This document shows, piece by piece, positions 18,507 through 25,606 of a stretch of DNA of 64,000 bases. Numbering within the stretch: the first letter of the stretch is position 1; each line of letters begins with the position of its first letter. Under the pieces are notes generated by a model that saw only the letters and a list, made by a program, of their open reading frames with translations, made no database searches and was not told the DNA's origin. Origin of the DNA: Sphingomonas sp. Leaf242. GTDB lineage: Bacteria > Pseudomonadota > Alphaproteobacteria > Sphingomonadales > Sphingomonadaceae. The stretch spans positions 248,001-312,000 of the forward strand of contig NZ_LMLW01000007.1 of NCBI RefSeq assembly GCF_001422045.1, in the 5' to 3' direction. Made by a program: the position numbers and the translations under genes.

Positions 18507-19630
18507 TGCCGCGCAGCCTGCGCGCGCCCTTTCCACATGCCGCCACGGCCTCGCCCGTGCTGCCAGGCGGATAGCAAGGTGCAGCCCGTGTAGAAAGCCG
18601 CAATGAGCGGGAGGCACGGCGACCATAACGGCGAGCGCCGGTAGAAGCGCAGCATCGGCAGGAACGACAGCGTCATCAGCAGCCATGCCGCTATCCCGAG
18701 CGCGCGGGCCGGCCCGTCGGCAAACAGCGCGAGCAGCGGCGGGGCGGCATAGACGAGCGCGAGGCCGATCACCGCCCCGATCAGCTTGAGCGGCGAATAG
18801 TCGAGCTGTGCGTAGGCGGACCGGGAGATCATCTCCGCGATCGGGCGGATGCCGTCATACGGACGTATGCTGCGCGACCGCTCGGTCAGCCCCAGCCAGA
18901 CCGGTCCCTGCGTCTTCATCAGCGCACCGAACGCGCAATCGTCGATCAGCGCACCGCGGATCGCGCCGATCCCACCCACTAATGCCAGAGCCTCGCGGCG
19001 CACCAGCATACAGCCGCCCGCTGCGGCACCCGGTCCCCGGCCGTTTACGCGCGAAAACGGGTAGAGCATCTGAAAAAAATACACGAACGCGGGGATCAAT
19101 GCGCGCTCCGCCCAATGCGTGCAGCGCAGCTTCGCCATCAGCGAGACCAGGGCCAGATCATGGTGGTCGGCCCGGGCGACCAGCGACCGCAGCGTATCGG
19201 GGGCATGCGCGATATCCGCGTCGGTCAGCCAGAGATAGCGCGGTGATTCGGCGGCCGCGATACCCTGCGATACCGCCCACAGCTTGCCGGTCCAGTCCAC
19301 GGGCAGGGGTGTGCCCCGTACGATGGTCAGCCGATCGCCACCGGCGTCACGCGCGATGTCCGCCGTCCCGTCGCTGCTGCCGTCGTCGACCAGCACGATG
19401 CGGAAATCGCCGGGATAGTCCTGGTCGGCCAGACTGCCGATCGCGCGCGCGATGACGTCGGCCTCGTCGCGCGCGGGTACGATCGCGACGACATCGGGCC
19501 AAGACGTAACACTGGGCGCGGGGGCAGGGGGTACGTCGCGCGTGTCGCGTTCGCGGGCCAGCCAGAAGCCGCCATTGCCTAGCACCAGATACAGCCAGAT
19601 CGCGACCGTCGATACGGCGATGCCGATCAC
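18503..19630 (-). CDS. hpnB: Hopene-associated glycosyltransferase HpnB
   Basis: 375 residues from GTG 19630 (GTGA overlap with hpnA). An N-terminal membrane anchor is followed by a GT2-type domain: VVAIVPARDEADVIARAIGSL, LVDDGSSDGTADIA, and the metal-binding TDADI. Three to four C-terminal TM segments follow the ERSRSIRPYDGIRPIAEMI region. HpnB proteins lie at the head of hopanoid operons and are thought to act on the polyol head group, but their exact reaction is not established. The assignment rests on fold and operon position. Confidence 0.9.
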   Translation of the reverse strand: MIGIAVSTVAIWLYLVLGNGGFWLARERDTRDVPPAPAPSVTSWPDVVAIVPARDEADVIARAIGSLADQDYPGDFRIVLVDDGSSDGTADIARDAGGDRLTIVRGTPLPVDWTGKLWAVSQGIAAAESPRYLWLTDADIAHAPDTLRSLVARADHHDLALVSLMAKLRCTHWAERALIPAFVYFFQMLYPFSRVNGRGPGAAAGGCMLVRREALALVGGIGAIRGALIDDCAFGALMKTQGPVWLGLTERSRSIRPYDGIRPIAEMISRSAYAQLDYSPLKLIGAVIGLALVYAAPPLLALFADGPARALGIAAWLLMTLSFLPMLRFYRRSPLWSPCLPLIAAFYTGCTLLSAWQHGRGRGGMWKGRAQAARQ

Positions 19631-20628
19631 CCGATCATGCCCGCCTGCCGGAACCAGGCGATCGCATCGGCCAGCGCCTGCTCATGCGGCCGCGCGTGGT
19701 AGCCAAGCTCGCGCGTCGCCTTGGCGGAACTGTAGAACATAGTGTGCTTGGCCATCCGCAGTCCGTCTAGCGTCAGGAACGGCTCCTTGCCGGTGACCGC
19801 GGCCAGTCGTTCGTTGAGCCACGCCAGCGGGAACAGCGGTGCGCGCGGCAGGCGGACCGTCGGCGCACGACGACCGACCATAGTCGCGATCGCCCTGAGC
19901 ATATCCGCCAGCGCGACGTCCTGCCCGCCAAGCACATAGCGCTCGCCGATCCGACCCCGATCGAGCGCCAGCAGATGACCGCGCGCGACATCGTCGACAT
20001 GGACGAGGTTGAGGCCGCTGTCGACGAACGCGGGCATCTTGCCGTTCGCCGCTTCGACGATGATCCGCCCGGTCGGCGTGGGCCGCACGTCGCGCGGGCC
20101 GATCGGCGTCGAGGGATTGACGATCACCGCGGGCAGGCCCTGCTCGCGGACCATCGCCTTGACCAACCGTTCGGCGACCACCTTGCTGCGCTTGTACGCG
20201 CCGACGACGGTCTGTTCGGTGGCGGGTCGGGTTTCGTCGGCGGCCCCCATAGGGTCGGGGAGCAGCGTCGCGACGCTGCTGGTATAGACGATGCGCTCTA
20301 CCCCGGCTGCCAGAGCAGCCGTCATGACGTTAAGCGTGCTGGTGCGATTGTTGCGGACGATCTCTTCGGGATCGCGGGCCCAGATCCGGTAGTCGGCCGC
20401 GGTATGGATGACGCGGCTTACGCCCCCCATCGCCGCCGTCACGGCAGCCGCATCGCGCAAATCCGCTTCGACGAGGGCGCCGGGGAAATCGACAAGGTTG
20501 GTCCGCGTGCTGGATGGTCGGACCAACCCCCGAACCGGCATGCCATGCGCCGCCGCCGCCCTGGCAATCGCGGATCCCACGAAACCGGCGACGCCGGTGA
20601 TCAGGAGCGTCTCGCTGGAGCTGGTCAC
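19627..20628 (-). CDS. hpnA: Hopanoid-associated sugar epimerase HpnA
   Basis: 333 residues, GTG start at 20628; an ATG nearby is out of frame. An extended short-chain dehydrogenase: the NAD(P)-binding GVAGFVGSAIARAA is at residues about 11-24, followed by DLRDAAAVTAAM and VIHTAADYRIWA. The catalytic Y-x3-K is in AYKRSKVVAE. HpnA is named for its place at the start of hpn operons; a sugar-nucleotide epimerase or reductase role is presumed. It is the first gene of the operon, so the promoter should lie in 20629-20700. Confidence 0.9.
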   Translation of the reverse strand: MTSSSETLLITGVAGFVGSAIARAAAAHGMPVRGLVRPSSTRTNLVDFPGALVEADLRDAAAVTAAMGGVSRVIHTAADYRIWARDPEEIVRNNRTSTLNVMTAALAAGVERIVYTSSVATLLPDPMGAADETRPATEQTVVGAYKRSKVVAERLVKAMVREQGLPAVIVNPSTPIGPRDVRPTPTGRIIVEAANGKMPAFVDSGLNLVHVDDVARGHLLALDRGRIGERYVLGGQDVALADMLRAIATMVGRRAPTVRLPRAPLFPLAWLNERLAAVTGKEPFLTLDGLRMAKHTMFYSSAKATRELGYHARPHEQALADAIAWFRQAGMIG

Positions 20629-21071
20629 GGCATCGAACTCTCACCGAACATAGTTGTCCGAATGCCTTACGGCCATCGTCGCGCCGCGCAATCCCAGCCT
20701 GCGCTTCCGAGGATCGCTTCCGTCGCGATACCGGTCCACGCCGCCCCTTTTTTCCGTTGCGCCGCTGGTTCGACGGGCGTGCCGTTTTCGGGCAGGGGAA
20801 ATAGCGCTGCCCGAGGGTCGGGAGTCATTATGCCCGCCTGGCACCGCTTACCCTATCCACGATCTCCATCATCTCGTGCGACGATCGCAGCGGCTTGGCT
20901 CAGCGCCGCTTGCCCAAAAAGCCGCCAATGCGTAGGCACAGCTGCCCGGTTTCGCGATGAACGGCACTCGACGCGTCGTTGTGTGCATTTTGCCGACGGG
21001 CAACACGATGTGTTCAGGTTTTTCGGTTTAGCAGGAGCAGGCTGCCGAAGAGCTATACGCAAGGACGATCG
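20629..21071. other. Divergent intergenic region hpnA / beta-lactamase-fold gene
   Basis: 443 bp without a convincing gene; the short open frames inside lack a good ribosome site and coding character. It must hold the promoter of the hpnABCDEFG operon (leftward) and that of the serine hydrolase (rightward). An inverted repeat CGGGCAG / CTGCCCG lies at 20789-20813 with an 11-nt loop. No confident -35/-10 pair could be assigned. Confidence 0.5.
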
Positions 21072-21929
21072 ATGCACGCACGCCGGCTTTCCCATCTGTT
21101 TCTGTCCTGTATCGCCGCGACCGTCCTCGTCCCGGCACCGGCGGCCGCAAGCTCTCCGGACCTCATCGGGCTCGAGCACGCGCTGAGCAAGCTGATCGCG
21201 GAACGCTCCGGGGACTATGGCATCGCTGCGCTGGACCTTCGCGATGGCTCGACCGTCTCGATCAATGGCGATACCCCGTTTCCTATGGCGAGCACGGTCA
21301 AGCTCGCCATCGCAGCCGCCTATCTCGGCGAGGTCGATCAGGGACGACGCAGCCTTGGCGACATGATCGTCGGTCGGCCCGCGGCGAAGGTCATGGAGCT
21401 GATGATCATCCGCAGCGATAATCAGGCGACCGACCAGTTGCTTGCTGCGCTCGGCGGCCCCGGCGCGATCCAGCAGTGGCTGTCATCGCAGAATATCACT
21501 GGTATCCGGATGGACCGGACCATAGCCCAGCTGCTGCGGGAGCGCGGCCACCTTGCGGACAGCCGGGATGTCGCCACGCCGGTCGCGATGGTCACGCTGT
21601 TGAACAAGATCGACAACGGTACCGTGCTGACGGCGCAAAGCCGCACGTTCCTGTTGGAGCTGATGAGCCGATGCGCGACCGGCACGCGCCGGATCCGCGC
21701 ACTCCTCCCCGCCGGTACGCGCGTGGAGGACAAGACCGGCACGCTCGACGGTATCACCAACGACGTCGGGTTCATTACCATGCCCGACGGCCGCCGCGTG
21801 GCCGTCGCGGTGTTCGCGCGCGGTGGACGCGATCGGCAGCCCGTCATCGCCCAGGTGGCGCGGGCGATCTATGACCGGTTTGCGGATAGCGTCCGCAACG
21901 CGGTCTCTATCTTCATGCAAATGCGGTAG
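21072..21929 (+). CDS. Class A beta-lactamase-fold serine hydrolase lacking the Glu166 equivalent
   Basis: 285 residues from ATG 21072, the start that gives a clean signal peptide (MHARRLSHLFLSCIAATVLVP to about residue 26). Penicillin-recognising motifs: S74-T-V-K77 (SxxK with the nucleophile), S115-D-N117, and K221-T-G223. The omega-loop segment aligns as RMDRTIAQLL where class A enzymes have RWEPELN, so the deacylating Glu166 and Asn170 positions are Ile and Leu. The enzyme may acylate but not turn over beta-lactams efficiently, or act as a peptidase or esterase. Expected in the periplasm. Divergent from the hopanoid operon; no AmpR-type regulator beside it. Confidence 0.82.
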   Translation: MHARRLSHLFLSCIAATVLVPAPAAASSPDLIGLEHALSKLIAERSGDYGIAALDLRDGSTVSINGDTPFPMASTVKLAIAAAYLGEVDQGRRSLGDMIVGRPAAKVMELMIIRSDNQATDQLLAALGGPGAIQQWLSSQNITGIRMDRTIAQLLRERGHLADSRDVATPVAMVTLLNKIDNGTVLTAQSRTFLLELMSRCATGTRRIRALLPAGTRVEDKTGTLDGITNDVGFITMPDGRRVAVAVFARGGRDRQPVIAQVARAIYDRFADSVRNAVSIFMQMR

Positions 21930-22107
21930 TCGCCCGGTCCTTGGGTCGGTCGCTGTGTACCGGCGCAGGCAGACGGCGGTGCGTTCCGCTCGTTGGTTGC
22001 CTGAATGTGTGGCTCACGCCGACACCGTCGCGTCCCAAACGGCTGGAGCAATTCCGGATTACCGCCTATCGCCGACGGGAGAGTCCTGAATCTAGCGGAG
22101 AGACCCG

Positions 22108-23001
22108 ATGACCGAGACCGCCGAATACGTGCCGCCCAAGATCTGGACGTGGAACAAGGAGAGCGGAGGCCGGTTCGCCAGCATCAATCGTCCGACCGCG
22201 GGCGCGACGCATGACAAGCCACTCCCCATCGGCAAGCATCCGCTTCAGCTCTATTCGCTGGCAACGCCCAACGGCGTGAAGGTGACCGTGATGCTCGAGG
22301 AGCTGCTCGCTGCCGGGCACGTCGGCGCCGAATACGACGCGTGGCTGATCAGGATCATGGACGGCGACCAGTTCGGCAGCGGTTTCGTCGAAGCCAATCC
22401 CAATTCGAAGATACCGGCGCTGGTCGATCGCAGCGGCGCGACTCCGATCCGGGTCTTCGAGTCCGGTTCGATCCTGCTGTATCTTGCCGAGAAATTCGGC
22501 GCGTTCCTTCCCACCGATCCGGCCAAGCGCGCCGAAGTGCTGTCGTGGCTGTTCTGGCAGATGGGCGCGGGTCCGATGCTCGGCGGCGGGTTCGGGCATT
22601 TCTATGCCTATGCGCCCGTGAAGATCGAATATGCGATCGACCGCTTCGCGATGGAGGTGAAGCGCCAGCTCGACGTCCTCGACCGGCGGCTCGGCGAGAG
22701 CGAATATATCGGCGGAGACGAGTATTCGATCGCCGATATGGCGGTGTGGCCGTGGTACGGCGCGCTCGTGAGTGGCGAGGTCTATGAGGCTGCCGAGTTC
22801 CTTCAGGCGAACGACTACAAGAACGTCCTGCGCTGGACCGACTTGATCGGCGCGCGGCCTGCAGTGAAGCGCGGGCGGATGGTCAACCGGGTGATCGGCG
22901 ATCCCGCCAGCCAGCTCCACGAACGCCACGATGCGGGCGACTTCGAGACTAGGACGCAGGACAAGCTCGATGCGACGGCAACGGAAGGCGAGACGCGCTA
23001 G
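22108..23001 (+). CDS. yghU: Glutathione S-transferase-like disulfide-bond oxidoreductase
   Basis: 297 residues from ATG 22108, very close to E. coli YghU in length and layout. An N-terminal extension PPKIWTWNKESGGRFASINRPTAG leads into a thioredoxin-like domain (LYSLATPNGVKVTVMLEEL, then NPNSKIPAL with the cis-Pro, and VFESGSILLYLAEKFG with the Glu-Ser that binds glutathione). The helical C-terminal domain has EYIGGDEYSIADMAVWPWYG. YghU-type enzymes bind two glutathiones and reduce disulfides or organic hydroperoxides in the cytoplasm. It stands alone, with 178 bp upstream. Confidence 0.93.
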   Translation: MTETAEYVPPKIWTWNKESGGRFASINRPTAGATHDKPLPIGKHPLQLYSLATPNGVKVTVMLEELLAAGHVGAEYDAWLIRIMDGDQFGSGFVEANPNSKIPALVDRSGATPIRVFESGSILLYLAEKFGAFLPTDPAKRAEVLSWLFWQMGAGPMLGGGFGHFYAYAPVKIEYAIDRFAMEVKRQLDVLDRRLGESEYIGGDEYSIADMAVWPWYGALVSGEVYEAAEFLQANDYKNVLRWTDLIGARPAVKRGRMVNRVIGDPASQLHERHDAGDFETRTQDKLDATATEGETR

Positions 23002-23010
23002 GGTTAGGAC

Positions 23011-23118
23011 TCACTGTTCTAGCCGGAAGATGACGGTGGCAGTGAGGGCGATGGCGGAGAAAAAGACCGTGGGGCGTCGGTCGTAGCGGGTCGCGACGGG
23101 GCGCCAGTCCTTCAGGCA
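23011..23118 (-). pseudogene. IS5-family transposase remnant (C-terminal 34 codons)
   Basis: The frame ending at TGA 23011-23013 reads LKDWRPVATRYDRRPTVFFS followed by AIALTATVIF, which is the usual C-terminal helix of IS5-type (DDE) transposases. The upstream part does not continue as transposase, so only the 3' end of an insertion sequence is left. It lies immediately before the peptide/HDO cassette, which suggests past insertion or recombination there. Terminal repeats could not be defined. Confidence 0.65.
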
Positions 23119-23177
23119 AGCCGAGCCATGCGGTGTGCCTTTAGGTAAGGTCGCGTCGAGGCTACCAGTTCGTAGAC

Positions 23178-23183
23178 TATAAT
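23178..23183 (+). promoter_or_regulatory. Candidate -10 box for the peptide gene
   Basis: A perfect TATAAT lies 160 bp before the 60-aa peptide ATG, in otherwise GC-rich DNA. The -35 region 17 bp upstream (GTCGAG) is poor, so this is only a candidate. Confidence 0.3.
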
Positions 23184-23301
23184 CCCTTGCGGCGATCTGC
23201 GTCGTTTCGGGTCTATCTGCCGGGGAGGGGCGTCGCGGTGACGCCATATCGGAGGTGTCTTCGATTGATCCCCCCTGCGTCCGGGCAGAGCATGCCTCCC
23301 A

Positions 23302-23321
23302 GCCGGCTCGACGAAGCCGGC
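23302..23321 (+). promoter_or_regulatory. 5'-leader hairpin before the peptide gene
   Basis: GCCGGCT / AGCCGGC form a perfect 7-bp stem with a 6-nt loop, ending 9 nt before the strong ribosome site AAGGAGGA (23331-23338). It could stabilise the mRNA or tune initiation. Confidence 0.45.
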
Positions 23322-23342
23322 ACCACGACAAAGGAGGACATC

Positions 23343-23525
23343 ATGTCTGCAGCTGCCGCACATCCGACGGTTCACGAAGTGAAGCATGCCGATCTCGCGA
23401 ACAACACGTTCGACGGCAAGAAGCCCGATCTGTACATCAACACCGGCACCCTGGGCGGGAAGCACTTCCTGTTCACGGTCGAGAAGGCCGATGGCCGCCC
23501 GACCTTGATCGCCATCCACCTCTGA
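23343..23525 (+). CDS. 60-residue peptide of unknown function, candidate precursor for the HDO cassette
   Basis: The start is fixed by a near-consensus ribosome site (AAGGAGGA, 5 nt before ATG 23343), one of the strongest in the window; the frame is open further upstream but without such a site. The 60 residues have no signal peptide, no Cys and no Trp. They carry five His (7, 11, 15, 41, 59), a charged first half, and a beta-prone second half after a LGGK motif (residues 37-40). A 14-bp hairpin follows, then three HDO enzyme genes. The arrangement (short peptide, hairpin, enzymes with leader-binding-like domains) resembles RiPP loci, but the peptide was not recognised as any known precursor. 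It could equally be a small partner protein. Confidence 0.7.
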   Translation: MSAAAAHPTVHEVKHADLANNTFDGKKPDLYINTGTLGGKHFLFTVEKADGRPTLIAIHL

Positions 23526-23537
23526 CGCGTTCGCTGC

Positions 23538-23572
23538 TGGCCGGCCGTGCGGCGTTCCCGCACCGCCGGCCA
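23538..23572 (+). terminator. Strong intercistronic hairpin between peptide and HDO genes
   Basis: GGCCGGCCGTGCGG (23539-23552) and CCGCACCGCCGGCC (23558-23571) pair at 13 of 14 positions around a 5-nt loop, with one more flanking T-A pair. There is no U-run, so it is more likely an mRNA stabiliser or partial terminator than a full stop. Confidence 0.6.
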
Positions 23573-23605
23573 TGCGCGACCGCGCGACCGCGATCGGACG
23601 ATAGC

Positions 23606-24595
23606 GTGCAGATCGAAGACCTCCAGACCATCGGCCGCCCCCGGCTGAACACCGAAATCCGCGTCGGCGGGACCGCGCTGCTGCTCGGCGACCGCCATAC
23701 GCTGGTCGCCCGCGACATGCCGCAGTCCGTGCTCGAACGCGCGCTGCGCCGGATGGACGGCGCGACCACGCTCGACCGGATCGTCGCCGACGAGCCCGCT
23801 CTCCTGCGCGAGGTGGCCGATGATCTCGTCGCGTCGCTCGATGGGCTGGGCCTGCTCGACGACACCGCACTGCCGCCGTTTCGCTCCGGGTCCGAAGTGA
23901 TCCTGGAGCTCGAGGAACTGGTCGAGGCCCGCTGCGAGACGACGATCTACCGCAACCCGTTCTGGCAGACCTGCCTCGCCGCCAACGCGCCGGGCGACCT
24001 TCCGCAGCGGCTTGCGACCGGCATGGTGATCGAGAACTGGCATTTCCTGTTCCGCGAAAGCTATTTCGACGCGCCGGTGCTGTCCTATGTGCCCAACACC
24101 GCGGTCCGGCTGTTGCTGAACGAGTTCTTCTCCGAAGAATATGGCCATGACGAGATCCTGCTGCGATCGCTCACGCATGTCGGCCTGACCTATGCGGATA
24201 TGCAGGACGCGATCCCGCTGCCCGAGACGATGGCGCTGTGCAACGCGCTTGCTTATTGGGCGCACAACGATCCGCTGTTCTTCTTTTCGACGCTCGGCTT
24301 GCTCGAGGGCCAGGGCATGAAGGAGGACAGCTTCATCGAGGCGTGTACCCGCGTGGGCATGGACGACGGCTTCGTCGGTCCGCTGCGCACGCATGCGAAC
24401 ATCAACATCGACGCTGGGCATGGCAACCTCACCCGGCTGATCTTCCAGCAGATCCCCGCAATCGCCGAGACCGACGTGCGGCGTCTTAAGGCGCAGATGC
24501 CGTTGTTCGTCGACCTGTACGACGCGTTCTACTCGGGCGTCTGGCGGCACTATACCGGCGATGCGCCCCTGCTCCGCCGCGTCTCCGATCTGTGA
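23606..24595 (+). CDS. HDO-fold iron-containing oxidase with N-terminal leader-binding-like domain (1 of 3)
   Basis: 329 residues from GTG 23606. The start is supported by the sequence GGACGATAGC before it, repeated exactly before the next gene's ATG. Residues about 9-86 (IGRPRLNTEIRVGGTALLLG ... MDGATTLDRIV ... LDGLGLLDD) resemble the small winged-helix domain used by PqqD and TOMM/ThiF proteins to hold leader peptides. Residues about 95-325 are helical, with a heme-oxygenase-like metal-ligand set: E143-x2-H146, E178-x2-H181, and H263-x5-D269-x2-H272. Diiron proteins of this fold do O2-dependent oxidations of amino acids, fatty acids and N-hydroxylations. Substrate unknown; the upstream peptide is the obvious suspect. 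Confidence 0.75.
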   Translation: MQIEDLQTIGRPRLNTEIRVGGTALLLGDRHTLVARDMPQSVLERALRRMDGATTLDRIVADEPALLREVADDLVASLDGLGLLDDTALPPFRSGSEVILELEELVEARCETTIYRNPFWQTCLAANAPGDLPQRLATGMVIENWHFLFRESYFDAPVLSYVPNTAVRLLLNEFFSEEYGHDEILLRSLTHVGLTYADMQDAIPLPETMALCNALAYWAHNDPLFFFSTLGLLEGQGMKEDSFIEACTRVGMDDGFVGPLRTHANINIDAGHGNLTRLIFQQIPAIAETDVRRLKAQMPLFVDLYDAFYSGVWRHYTGDAPLLRRVSDL

Positions 24596-24607
24596 AAGGA
24601 CGATAGC

Positions 24608-25606
24608 ATGGAGGCCACCATAGCCGGGCTCAGCCAGCCCAAGTTTCGGCTCGGCGTCACCACGGATATCGAGCCGAACGAAGCCACGATCCGCATCGGC
24701 AAGACCAGGTGCGCGTTCGCGTTCGAGACGGCGGAGGCGCCTGCCGTGGCTCGCCTGATCGACCAGCTGGTGGGCGGCGGCGTGTCGATCGACGCGATGA
24801 TCGCCGGGGTTCCCGAGATCGCCGACAAGGTACCGGCGCTGCTCCAGGGGTTCGACGCGGTCCGGCTGTTGGTCGAATCCGAACCGCGCACGGAAGGGCT
24901 GGTCAGCGGCGCGCAGCTCTACCGCGAGATCCGCCGGATCGCCGATCGTGTCACGCAGCGCGTCGCGCGGTCCGCATTCCACACCGCGCTCGTCGAGCAT
25001 CGCGCGACGCGCGAACAACTGATCGGCTATGCGCTCGAATATTTCTACATCGTCAAGGCGGCGCCGGGGCTGATCGGACCCGCGCTCGCGACCGCGCGGA
25101 CGCCGCGGGAACGCGACCTGCTGCAGGGGTTCCTCAAATCCGAACTCGGCCACGACGCGTTTTTGGCGCGCGCGCTGGAGGCGGTCGGTCTGACCCCGGA
25201 GGAGCTGGAAGCGCATCAGCCGCTACCGACCACGTTTGCGCTCTGTGCCGCGCTCGGCGTCTATGCGCGCCAGCACCCGCTGTCGTTCAAGGCCGTACTG
25301 TTCCTGTTCGAGGTGGCGCAGGTGGCGTTCGTCGACGCGTTCGACGATCGCTGTCGCGAACTCGATCTGCCTGCCGCCTTCTACCTGCCGCTGCGCGATC
25401 ATGCCGACCTGAACGCGGATTACGAGCATGCCGACATCTCGCGTGACCTGATGGCGCTCGAAGGCGTGGTCGACCGCGAGGCCGCAGTGGTGGTCAAGCG
25501 CAACGTCGCGCTGATGATCGAGACGATGATCCTACAGGAAGAGCAGATCCTGACGTTCTATGCCCAGCCCCGTGCGGCGATCGCGCGCATCTTCGAGGAC
25601 TCCTGA
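24608..25606 (+). CDS. HDO-fold iron-containing oxidase (2 of 3), first-helix His replaced by Tyr
   Basis: 332 residues from ATG 24608 with ribosome site AAAGGA. Same two-part layout as the gene before it: an N-terminal 90 residues (SQPKFRLGVTTDIEPNEATI ... SIDAMIAG ... GFDAVRLL) and a helical HDO domain. Ligand positions: E144-x2-Y147, E179-x2-H182, and H265-x5-D271-x2-H274. The first motif ends in Tyr where the other two proteins have His, so metal binding may differ or the protein may be a regulatory subunit. It stops with a TGATG overlap into the third HDO gene. Confidence 0.75.
   Translation: MEATIAGLSQPKFRLGVTTDIEPNEATIRIGKTRCAFAFETAEAPAVARLIDQLVGGGVSIDAMIAGVPEIADKVPALLQGFDAVRLLVESEPRTEGLVSGAQLYREIRRIADRVTQRVARSAFHTALVEHRATREQLIGYALEYFYIVKAAPGLIGPALATARTPRERDLLQGFLKSELGHDAFLARALEAVGLTPEELEAHQPLPTTFALCAALGVYARQHPLSFKAVLFLFEVAQVAFVDAFDDRCRELDLPAAFYLPLRDHADLNADYEHADISRDLMALEGVVDREAAVVVKRNVALMIETMILQEEQILTFYAQPRAAIARIFEDS

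Noticed and set aside
20654..20935. Possible small gene between hpnA and the serine hydrolase
   Set aside because: No ribosome site and no coding-like composition; contains an inverted repeat and fits a promoter region better.
23454..23463. Double-glycine leader cleavage site (LGGK) making the peptide a class II bacteriocin
   Set aside because: No hydrophobic leader pattern before GG and no C39-peptidase ABC transporter nearby; treated only as a weak feature.
23187..23525. Longer 112-residue version of the peptide gene
   Set aside because: The upstream half is Arg/Pro-rich and overlaps the leader hairpin; the strong ribosome site points to ATG 23343.
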